A DNA stretch of 64,000 nt from Streptomyces tirandamycinicus (GTDB lineage Bacteria > Actinomycetota > Actinomycetes > Streptomycetales > Streptomycetaceae), in contig NZ_CP029188.1 in the NCBI RefSeq assembly GCF_003097515.1, forward strand, positions 6,740,531-6,804,530, given 5' to 3'. This document shows positions 41,079 through 48,336 of this stretch, piece by piece. The position numbers and the translations under genes were made by a program. Position 1 is the first letter of the stretch. Each line of letters opens with the position of its first letter. The notes under the pieces are model-generated. The model saw only the letters and a program-made list of their open reading frames with translations, made no database searches and was not told the DNA's origin.

Positions 41079-42452
41079 TCACCACGGGTTCCCGAAGGGC
41101 GCTCGGGCCCCGCCCTCGCCCTCGCCCCCGTTCCCGTACTCCCGGCCGAGGGTCGCGTCCCCGTTCCCGTACTCCCGGCCGAGGGCGGCGGCCCCGTCCG
41201 CCCTCCCGTACTCCCGGTCCAGGGCCCGGGCCCGTGCCTGCGCGGCGGGGCGGCGGTGCTCGGGCAGGGCGGCGGCCAGGGCCCGCCAGACGGCGAGGTC
41301 GTCCTCGCCCCACGGGCTGTACGCCCAGTCCGCCAGCAGGCCCGGGTCGCCGCGGGCGATCACCGCGGTGCGCAGCTGGTCCCGCAGCCGCTCGCGCAGT
41401 CGCGCCACGCCGGGCGCCCGGGAAGCGGGCAGCAGCGGCCCGGTGTACTCGCCGAGGGCAGCAGCGACGGCACCCGAGGCGAGCCGGCGCCCCACGGTGT
41501 CGAAGTCGGCGTCGACGGAGGCGCCCAGCCGGTAGGGACGGGACTCCAGCAGCCGGGGGCCGAGCACTGCGCGCAGCCGGGACAGCTCGGCCCGCAACGT
41601 GACCGGGGTGATGCGCTCGTCCTCGTACAGCTCGAGCAGCAGCTCGTCGCCGCTCAGCCCCTCGGGGCGGTGGGCGAGCACCACGACGATCTCGCTGTGC
41701 CGCCGGCTCAGCCGCACCCTGCGGCCCTCCAGGACCAGCAGTGCCTCGTCCCGGCCCAGCGCCGTCAGCCGCGCCGTGCCTCCGGGGGGCCGGGGCGACA
41801 GCAGTGCCAGCTGCGACTCGGCGGCCCGCGCCACCGCGCCGACGAACGCCAGACTGTGGGGATGCGCCAGCCGGTTCCCGCCGGTGATGTCGACCGCGCC
41901 CAGCAGCCGGCCGCTGTGCGGGTCGTGGACCGGGGCCGCGGCGCACGTCCAGTCCTGTACCGGGCGCTGGAAGTGCTCCGCCGCGAACACCTGCACCGGA
42001 CGGTCGACGGTGAGGGCCGTGCCCGGCGCGTTCGTCCCCGCCACCGCCTCGGCCCAGCGGGCCCCCTCCACGAAGTTCATCCGCCCGGCCAGCTCCCGCG
42101 TCCCGCGGTGGCCCTCGACCCAGAGCAGCCGCGCCTGCGCGTCGCACACCGCGACCAGGTGCTCGCCGTCGACGGCGTACGCGCCGGTCAGCTCCCGGAT
42201 CACGGGCATCACCCGGGACAGCGGATGCCCGTCCCGGTACACCGCCAGTTCGTCGTCACGGAGCTCCACGCTCGCCCGGCCCTCCGGGGCGACCCGGGCC
42301 CGCGCGCAGCGCCGCCACGACTCGGCCACCACGGGCCGTACATCCGCCTCCACCCGGCCCGCCGTGGTGAACCGCTCGTGCGCCCGGCGCAGCGCACCGG
42401 CACGCCGCCCGGCATCGCCCCCGGGCTCCAGTGCCACCCATGGGTCCGTCAA
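41079..42452 (-). CDS. GAF-domain transcriptional regulator (AcoR-like, no sigma54 domain)
   Basis: 457 residues from TTG 42452, chosen for gggagg 7 bases upstream; no ATG/GTG with a ribosome site is near. The N-terminal half recalls AcoR-type sensors: VVAESWRRCARARVAPEG, then a GAF domain (LTGAYAVDGEHLVAVCDAQARLLWVEGHRG through EAVAGTNAPGTALTVDRPVQVFAAEHFQRPVQDWTCAAAPVHDPHSGRLLGAVDITGG). A C-terminal winged-helix segment reads LRAELSRLRAVLGPRLLESRPYRL. The end carries an in-frame repeat of LGREYGNG. Genes of this type commonly sit by ExaC-type aldehyde dehydrogenases in Actinobacteria, so it probably controls the gene at 37024-38547. Confidence 0.82.
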   Translation of the reverse strand: MTDPWVALEPGGDAGRRAGALRRAHERFTTAGRVEADVRPVVAESWRRCARARVAPEGRASVELRDDELAVYRDGHPLSRVMPVIRELTGAYAVDGEHLVAVCDAQARLLWVEGHRGTRELAGRMNFVEGARWAEAVAGTNAPGTALTVDRPVQVFAAEHFQRPVQDWTCAAAPVHDPHSGRLLGAVDITGGNRLAHPHSLAFVGAVARAAESQLALLSPRPPGGTARLTALGRDEALLVLEGRRVRLSRRHSEIVVVLAHRPEGLSGDELLLELYEDERITPVTLRAELSRLRAVLGPRLLESRPYRLGASVDADFDTVGRRLASGAVAAALGEYTGPLLPASRAPGVARLRERLRDQLRTAVIARGDPGLLADWAYSPWGEDDLAVWRALAAALPEHRRPAAQARARALDREYGRADGAAALGREYGNGDATLGREYGNGGEGEGGARAPFGNPW

Positions 42453-42723
42453 CTCGGCCTCCCGGTCCCCGGTCCGCGTCCGTGCCCATCGTCGTGCGGC
42501 TGGGCGCCCTCGACAAGGGTCACAGCGCGGATACGCACTGTCACGCCCCGAGCCTTTGCGGACCGCCCGCCGCACCGTGCGCACCCGCACAGGCGCCGCC
42601 ACGGTGCGGCCGGGGGCCGCCGAGGCCGCCGCGGGGGCCGTGGGCGCGTGAGGGAACCGGCGGGCCCGCGGACGCGTTGTCTCAGCAGGGAGCGGCGCTC
42701 CGGGCCGCGAAGGAGGCTGCGAA

Positions 42724-42909
42724 ATGTCGACAGGTGCGAAGATCGCCATCGGGGGAGTGGCCGTCGGCCTGCTCCTGATCCCGCTGATCGGATTCTGGAT
42801 GTCGCTGCTGGTGATCGTCGGAGTGCCCGCCGTGGCCTACTTCGCGCTCGACCCGTCGCAGCGCCGCCGGCTTCGCCGGATCAACAACCGCAAGCAGATC
42901 GGGCGCTGA
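42724..42909 (+). CDS. small membrane protein, unknown function
   Basis: 61 residues from ATG 42724 with a strong aaggagg ribosome site about 7 bases upstream. Two hydrophobic stretches (KIAIGGVAVGLLLIPLIGF and WMSLLVIVGVPAVAYFAL) make a helical hairpin. A basic tail (DPSQRRRLRRINNRKQIGR) probably stays in the cytoplasm. Unrecognised; transcribed away from the GAF regulator. Confidence 0.75.
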   Translation: MSTGAKIAIGGVAVGLLLIPLIGFWMSLLVIVGVPAVAYFALDPSQRRRLRRINNRKQIGR

Positions 42910-42914
42910 CCGGC

Positions 42915-42929
42915 CGGGCCTCCGGCCCG
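42915..42929 (+). terminator. short hairpin after the small membrane protein
   Basis: Six-base stem cgggcc/ggcccg around tcc, six bases past the stop at 42909. It is weak, but correctly placed before the convergent esterase gene. Confidence 0.3.
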
Positions 42930-43082
42930 CTGCCGCGCCCCCGCCCGTCCCGCCCCGCCCCGCGCCGTGACCGGCGCCGGGGTCCGCCGTCCGGCACGCC
43001 GGTCGGTATGCCGGTCGGTATGCCGGGCGGGCCGCGCCGGCGCGCGGCGGGCCGCCCGGGTCCGGGGCAGCTGCCCGAGCCG

Positions 43083-44468
43083 TCAGCCCAGAGCACAGGA
43101 GTTCACCACATCGCCGTCCGCGGGCCGCGGGATCCTCCGGTCCGCGGGCGGTGCCGTGCCCTTCTCCACCCAGGCGGTCAGCGCGGCGAACGCCGACCGG
43201 TAGCACGGCAGGATCGGACGCAGGCGGTCCGGATAGGTGTCGTACAGGGCGTCGGTGTGGGTGCCCGCTTCGACCGCGTAGTAGCGGTGCAGCGCGGCGC
43301 GCCCCCGGTCGCCGACCATCCCCGCGTACACGTCGGAGTCCTGCCGGATCGGCAGCAGGGTGTCGAGATCACCGTGCAGCGTGATCATCGGCTTGCCGAT
43401 CCGGCCCGTGAGCGCCACCTTCGCCAGCGCCTTCCGTACCGAGGCGGGACGTGAGGCGAGGTCGTAGGCGGCGTCGGAGGGGCAGGCCGAGAAGATCTGC
43501 TCGGGGGTGGAGCCGGCCGAGGCGCCGGGGCAGTTCCGGTCGTACGCGGGGTCGAACTCGGCACGGAAGACCTTCTGCGTCAGACCCCAGTACACCTTCT
43601 CGTGGTACGGCCACAGGAACTCCGAGCCGGGTGCGAAACCGGCCGCCAGCAGATCCTCGTCACCGGCCTGACCGAGGCTGCGGGCCACCGTGACCGGCAG
43701 GTCGGTCAGCAGGTTCGGACCGCGTGTGGTCCACAGGGCGCCCTCCCAGTCCACGCCCCCGTCGTAGAGACCGGGACGGTTCTCCAGCTGCCAGCGCGTC
43801 AGGTATCCGCCGTTGGAGATGCCCGTCATGTACGTACGGGCCGGTGCGCGGCCGTAGCGCTGCCGGGCGGCGATCTTCGCCGCCAGGGTCAGCTCGGTCA
43901 CCCGCCGGTTCCATTCGGCGACGGCGTCCCCGGGGGAGCGGCCGTCGGTGAAGAAGTCCGGTCCGGTGTTGCCCTTGTCGGTGGCGGCGTAGGCGTACCC
44001 CTGGGCCAGTACGTGGTCGGAGATCAGAGCGTCGGTCGCGTACTGGCGGCGGGTCCCCGGGGCGCCCGTGACCACCAGCCCCCCGTTCCACCTGTCGGGC
44101 AGCCTGATGACGAACTGGGCGTCGTGGTCCCAGCCGTGGGTCCGGTTGAGTCGGGAGCCGTCGGGGAAGTAGCCGTCGATCTGGACGCCCGGCACCCCGG
44201 AGGGGTTGCGCGTGCCGGCCGCCGCGAGTCCCGCCTGGTCCGCCATGTCGGTGTACGGCGTGCCGGCAAGCCCGGCCGTCGTCAGATCCACGAGGCAGGC
44301 CGACCGCTGGTGCGCGGCGCCGGGCACGTCGAGCCGGTCCTGACGGGCACAATGCCCGGTCGGCGCCCCTGCCTGCGCCGGGCCGGCACCGGCGAAGGAC
44401 GTGGAGGTGAGTGCCAGGAGCAGCGCGGCGAGTACCGGTGCTCTCCGGGACGTACGGGACAGACGCAT
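43083..44468 (-). CDS. secreted alpha/beta hydrolase (tannase/feruloyl esterase or 3HB-oligomer hydrolase-like)
   Basis: 461 residues from ATG 44468 with ggagg 9 bases upstream. Signal peptide about 1-33 (APVLAALLLALTSTSFAGAGPAQAGA). Serine nucleophile elbow TGISNGGYL (Ser218), later acid in LHGDLDTLLPI and histidine in EAGTHTDALYDTYP, in the order expected for an alpha/beta hydrolase. Six or more cysteines suggest disulfides, as in tannase-family esterases. It probably releases small acids from plant or polyester material outside the cell. Its substrate cannot be fixed from the sequence. Confidence 0.8.
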   Translation of the reverse strand: MRLSRTSRRAPVLAALLLALTSTSFAGAGPAQAGAPTGHCARQDRLDVPGAAHQRSACLVDLTTAGLAGTPYTDMADQAGLAAAGTRNPSGVPGVQIDGYFPDGSRLNRTHGWDHDAQFVIRLPDRWNGGLVVTGAPGTRRQYATDALISDHVLAQGYAYAATDKGNTGPDFFTDGRSPGDAVAEWNRRVTELTLAAKIAARQRYGRAPARTYMTGISNGGYLTRWQLENRPGLYDGGVDWEGALWTTRGPNLLTDLPVTVARSLGQAGDEDLLAAGFAPGSEFLWPYHEKVYWGLTQKVFRAEFDPAYDRNCPGASAGSTPEQIFSACPSDAAYDLASRPASVRKALAKVALTGRIGKPMITLHGDLDTLLPIRQDSDVYAGMVGDRGRAALHRYYAVEAGTHTDALYDTYPDRLRPILPCYRSAFAALTAWVEKGTAPPADRRIPRPADGDVVNSCALG

Positions 44469-44752
44469 GGCGGCGGCCTCCGAGTGAACGGCGAACGGGT
44501 GGGTGCGCCGCCCCAGCGTGCTGTGGCCGACACTCCCCGACCATGGGCCCGGCCCACACGTCGGGGGCCTCGGTCATGTGGGAGGAGGGACGAGCATGTG
44601 CCCGCAACTCCTTCGGTGGGGCCGGTACTTCTCCGGTCGGGCCGGCATTCCCCCTGGCCGGGCCGGTATGTCTCCGGTCCGGTCGGCACCCTCCGGTGGG
44701 GCAGGCACTCCCGCGGTCGGGCTCGTCCGCGCCCGTCCCGCCTACGCCCACC

Positions 44753-45556
44753 TCAGGAGGGCCGCACCGCCATCCTGTCCAGGGACTCCAGCAGCCCCGG
44801 CAGTTCCGGGCCGCGTCCCACCGGCAGGACCTCGCCGGGCTCCTCGTCCAGCAGCACCAGCGCGATGTCGTCGGTCCTGGCCACCAGCGACCACCCCGGT
44901 CCGTCCGCCCGGAGCATCCGCGCACCGTCGGACGCGAAGCTCGACCGGACCCGCCCGGGCGGCGGGGCGTCGTCCACATAGCCGTGCAGCTCCTTGAGCA
45001 CCCGGCGCACCCCTTCGTGCGGCGTCGCGCGCTCCTCCTCCGGGGCGTCCGGCTGCGCGAACGTGATCTGCTCGTCCACCTGCTCGCGCCACACGGCCCA
45101 CTGCAGCGCGACCTCGTCCGCACCGAGCCGGCGCTGTGCGGGACCCCACCGGCTGGTGTCGGGCGGCGCCAGCGGCGGCCCGCCCGCCTCCTCCTCGTCC
45201 GGGTCGTGGGGCGCGGGCACACCCGGCGCGGCCGTCGCCACGGCCAGGGGCCAGCCCGGCAGCGCGGCGACCACCGAACGGTCACTGGGCGACAGGTCGT
45301 ACTCCATCCCGCAGTCCCACGACGCGATGGCCACCGCCACCAAGGACACGTCGTCGATCACGACCGTCCAGCGGGCCCCGGCACCGTCCTGCCCGAGGAC
45401 CAGCCCGTAGCCGGCGTCGTAGGGCCGGAGCCCCAGCGCCGCGCACGCCGCGGGATAGTCGTCGCCGAGCACGCTGGGGAACCGTGCCGGTGTGAGCAAC
45501 TGCGCAGTCAGCACAAAGAGCGCGTCGTCGTCGGCCGCTTCGTCCGTCCCGGCCAC
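44753..45556 (-). CDS. hypothetical protein, conserved-looking in Streptomyces
   Basis: 267 residues from GTG 45556 with gggagg 6 bases upstream. No recognised domain. The N-terminal half has strands with ARWTVVIDDVSLVAVAIASWDCGMEYDLSPSDRSVVAALPGWPLA; a Pro/Asp/Glu linker (about 115-135) follows. The C-terminal half contains GVRRVLKELHGYVDD and a mirrored strand set (GWSLVARTDDIALVLLDEEPGEVLPVGRGPELPGLLESLDRM). The two halves look like a duplicated fold. It is soluble, acidic and stands alone. Confidence 0.7.
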   Translation of the reverse strand: MAGTDEAADDDALFVLTAQLLTPARFPSVLGDDYPAACAALGLRPYDAGYGLVLGQDGAGARWTVVIDDVSLVAVAIASWDCGMEYDLSPSDRSVVAALPGWPLAVATAAPGVPAPHDPDEEEAGGPPLAPPDTSRWGPAQRRLGADEVALQWAVWREQVDEQITFAQPDAPEEERATPHEGVRRVLKELHGYVDDAPPPGRVRSSFASDGARMLRADGPGWSLVARTDDIALVLLDEEPGEVLPVGRGPELPGLLESLDRMAVRPS

Positions 45557-45920
45557 GGCATCCTCCCCCGTCCGATCGTTCGTCGGCGCACCTTAACCAG
45601 TGGGTAACCCCGGCGTCGAGAGCCGGCGGCAGGAAACCGTGCCGACTCCTCACCCGCCGCCCTGACACACCCTGCCGCGACGGGCCCGGCCCACAAGGGG
45701 CGGGCCGTGCCCGTGGGCATGCCTCCGTCCCGGCGGGGCGCGCCGCCTCCGTGCCCTTCCCGGCGGGGCACGCCGCCTCCGCGCCCTTCCCACCGGGCCG
45801 CGCCCATGGGCGTGCCCGCGTCGCCGTGGCCCGCGTTCGACCGCCGGGGCCCGCGGCCCGCGCCGGCCCCGCGCACTGCGCCCGCGCGGGCCGCCCCGGC
45901 CCCGCCCGCGCGCCCCGCCG
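45557..45920. other. intergenic region with 30-base direct repeats
   Basis: About 365 bases between two minus-strand hypothetical genes. Repeats of gcctccgtgcccttcccggcggggcacgcc type start at 45721, 45745 and 45775 (period 24-30). The region also contains GC hairpins that could end the upstream transcript. No gene is supported. Confidence 0.55.
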
Positions 45921-46232
45921 TCACGCGACGGGCAGTCCGAGCAGACTGCGCGCCACCGAGCGGGGCGACTCGTCACGCTCGCGCGCCAGGGCGATCACGG
46001 CCCGGCACGCCAGCTCGTTGACCCCGAAGGAGAGCGCCTCGGGGGACACCCAGCCCGACGCCTCCTCGATCCCCCGCTGATCGTCCTCGGCGCACGCGGA
46101 GACGTACGCCGCCGCGGCCTCGAAGAGATTCGGCCGCCGCTGCGGGCCGGCCGTCGTGGGCGGCGCGCCCCGCCCGTCGACCGCATCCCGTGCCACGAGC
46201 CTGCGGATTCCGCTCATCACCTTGCCGAACAC
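45921..46232 (-). CDS. hypothetical protein, 103 residues
   Basis: Starts at GTG 46232 with aaggggg 6 bases upstream; ATG 46217 is a weaker alternative. The C-terminal half is helical: NLFEAAAAYVSACAEDDQRGIEEASGWVSPEALSFGVNELACRAVIALARERDESPRSVARSLLGLPV. It looks like a small conserved actinobacterial protein without catalytic residues. Not recognised. Confidence 0.65.
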   Translation of the reverse strand: MFGKVMSGIRRLVARDAVDGRGAPPTTAGPQRRPNLFEAAAAYVSACAEDDQRGIEEASGWVSPEALSFGVNELACRAVIALARERDESPRSVARSLLGLPVA

Positions 46233-46301
46233 CCAGGGCCCCCTTCCACCGCACCATCACGCTTGCGGTGTACCCCGCCGGTATGACAATTCTTCCTCCG
46301 G

Positions 46302-46364
46302 GTGCTTGCCGTGCTTGCCGTGCTGGCGGTGGTTGCGGTGCTGGCGGTGGTTGCCGTGAACGCC
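46302..46364. repeat. 9-base tandem repeat, seven copies (gtgcttgcc variants)
   Basis: Consecutive 9-base units gtgcttgcc, gtgcttgcc, gtgctggcg, gtggttgcg, gtgctggcg, gtggttgcc, gtgaacgcc. It lies between the hypothetical gene at 45921-46232 and the methyltransferase. It would encode Val-Leu-Ala repeats in one forward frame, but no ribosome site or credible gene is there. Confidence 0.85.
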
Positions 46365-46475
46365 GTGCCCGCGATCTCCGGCCAGGAGCCCGGCGCAGCG
46401 GCCGCCGTCACGCCCGCGCGTCGCGACGGGGCCGTCCTCGGGAGGCGGCCGCCATCGTGCCCGGCCCCGCACGCG

Positions 46476-47075
46476 TCAGCCCTCCCGTACCGCCAGGGCG
46501 AGGAACAGCGCCTCCTCGTCGACGTACGAGACCAGCCGCCATCCCGAAGCGGCCAGCAGGGGGCGGAGGTTGGGCTCGGCGCGCAGATCGCCGGGCGTGA
46601 GCCGGCGGCCCTGACGGTCGGCCAGAGCGGCCCGGCCGATGGGGTGCACCAGCGCGAGTCGGCCGCCCGAGCGCACCACCCGGGCCAGTTCACGCAGATC
46701 GTCGGCCGGATTCGGCAGGTGCGCTATCAACCCCGAGGCGAACACCGCGTCCACCGACGCCGTGTGCAGCGGCAGCCGGGCCGCGTCGGCGAGCAGCAGC
46801 GCGGCGTCACGGCCGCGCCCGGCGCGCACCGCAGCTCCCAGCATCTCGGGAGTCAGGTCGACGCCGACGACCGTGCCGTGCGGTCCAACGGCCTCGCGCA
46901 GGACGGGGAGCGCGCGTCCGGTGCCGCAGCCGGCGTCCAGGACCACACCGCCGGGCCTCGGGGCAAGCGCCGCGACACCCGCGGCGAAGGCGGGTCCGTC
47001 GTCGGGGAACCGTGTGTCCCAGCCGGCGGCGCGGACGCCGAAGAACTCCTGGACATGCCTGTGGTCGTCGGTCAT
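46476..47075 (-). CDS. class I SAM-dependent methyltransferase
   Basis: 199 residues from ATG 47075; a TTG six codons upstream is possible and neither has a strong ribosome site. Rossmann-type methyltransferase: motif I VVLDAGCGTGRALP, acidic loop GVDLTPEMLGAAV, motif IV region VDAVFASGLIAHLPNPADDLRELARVVRSGGRLALVHP. This is the UbiE/ArsM-like Methyltransf_11 layout acting on a small molecule. The substrate is unknown. It is divergent from the MHYT gene across a 251-base gap. Confidence 0.85.
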   Translation of the reverse strand: MTDDHRHVQEFFGVRAAGWDTRFPDDGPAFAAGVAALAPRPGGVVLDAGCGTGRALPVLREAVGPHGTVVGVDLTPEMLGAAVRAGRGRDAALLLADAARLPLHTASVDAVFASGLIAHLPNPADDLRELARVVRSGGRLALVHPIGRAALADRQGRRLTPGDLRAEPNLRPLLAASGWRLVSYVDEEALFLALAVREG

Positions 47076-47110
47076 ACGCCCATGATTTCGCAACCCCGGG
47101 CCCGCCCCTG

Positions 47111-47201
47111 ATCACCGCCGGAGCAACCTCCGGATCACGGCCGGAGCAACCTCCGGATCACCGAGGGAACAGCCTCCGGATCATCCCAGGACCACCGCCG
47201 G
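47111..47201. repeat. 23-base tandem repeat, about four copies
   Basis: Units of 23 bases begin at 47111, 47134, 47157 and 47180 (atcacSgccggagcaacctccgg and decayed forms). The first two contain a ccgga/tccgg hairpin. Between the methyltransferase and MHYT genes, close to where the promoters should be. Confidence 0.8.
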
Positions 47202-47326
47202 AACAGACGTGCGGTGCACTCGTACGACCTCGGCACGATCGTTCTGAAACATCGGCTGTCATATTCCAGCCGCTTTCGAAATGCGCCCCCGACCCGCGCC
47301 CCCACCGGCACTACCGTCCCTGAGCC

Positions 47327-48154
47327 ATGGGACACCTGGACCACGCCACGTTCGGCTGGCTGACCCCCGTGCTGTCGTACGCGATGGCCTGCATCGGCGC
47401 CGCCCTGGGGCTGCGCTGCACCGTGCGCGCGCTCGACGCGACCGGCCGCTCCCGGCGCAACTGGCTCCTCACCGCGGCCTCCGCCATCGGCACCGGCATC
47501 TGGACGATGCACTTCGTCGCGATGCTCGGCTTCGGCGTCACCGGCACCGACATCCGCTACAACGTCCCGCTCACGATCCTCAGCCTGGTCGTCGCCGTGG
47601 CCGTGGTCGGCGTGGGGGTCTTCGCCGTCGGCCACAGCCGCGAACGCGTCCGCGCCCTGCTGCTGGGCGGGCTGACCACCGGACTGGGCGTCGCCAGCAT
47701 GCACTACCTCGGAATGGCGGCGCTCCGGCTGCACGGGGACGTCAGCTACGATCCGCTGCTCGTCGTCCTTTCCGTCGTCATCGCGGTGGTCGCCGCGACC
47801 GCCGCCCTGTGGGCCGCGCTGAACATCAGGTCGCCCCGCGCGGTCGCCGTCGCCTCGCTCGTCATGGGTGCGGCGGTCAGCAGCATGCACTACACCGGCA
47901 TGTTCGCCGTGAGGGTGGGCGTCGCGCCCTCGGACGCGGCGCTGCCCGGCGCCACGACGATGCAGTTCATCTTCCCGCTCGCCGTCGGCCTGGGGGCGTA
48001 CCTCTTCCTCACGTCCGCTTTCGTCGCGCTCACCCCCACGGCACGCGAACGGGCCGCCTACGCCTCGGCCGGGCGGAGCGGCGAGTCCGAGCTTGCCGAG
48101 CAGGCCGAGTACGCCGAGCACGCCGGTCCCGCACCGGCACCGACCACGTCGTAG
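47327..48154 (+). CDS. MHYT-domain integral membrane sensor
   Basis: 275 residues from ATG 47327. Seven predicted helices carry the three MHYT-type repeats: TMHFVAM in GIWTMHFVAMLGFG, ASMHYLGMAALRL and SSMHYTGMFAVRV. Conserved Met/His/Tyr residues near the outer face are proposed to bind copper and sense O2, CO or NO. A free-standing MHYT protein without GGDEF/EAL or kinase output needs a partner. The second conservon starts 182 bases downstream on the same strand, and its CvnA has a nitrate/nitrite-sensing-like input, so the two may share a gas/redox signal (inference). The C-terminus is an acidic tail. Confidence 0.9.
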   Translation: MGHLDHATFGWLTPVLSYAMACIGAALGLRCTVRALDATGRSRRNWLLTAASAIGTGIWTMHFVAMLGFGVTGTDIRYNVPLTILSLVVAVAVVGVGVFAVGHSRERVRALLLGGLTTGLGVASMHYLGMAALRLHGDVSYDPLLVVLSVVIAVVAATAALWAALNIRSPRAVAVASLVMGAAVSSMHYTGMFAVRVGVAPSDAALPGATTMQFIFPLAVGLGAYLFLTSAFVALTPTARERAAYASAGRSGESELAEQAEYAEHAGPAPAPTTS

Positions 48155-48336
48155 GCCGCCGTCCCCGCTGCCGCCGCCCTGCTCCCACCGCCCCCTGCAG
48201 CGGTCTCCCTGCTGCCCCGCCGTCACCTCCCGGTCCCCCCGCCCGCGGTCCGGTCCGCCCCGGTCCCCCGGGGGCCCGGACCACCGCGCGGCCGCCCCCG
48301 CCGCACCCGACGACCCGTACCCGGAACGAGGAGGCC

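Noticed and set aside
40899..43454. Forward open frame of about 850 codons across the GAF regulator region
   Set aside because: Antisense to the GAF regulator and esterase; no recognisable domain and no ribosome site.
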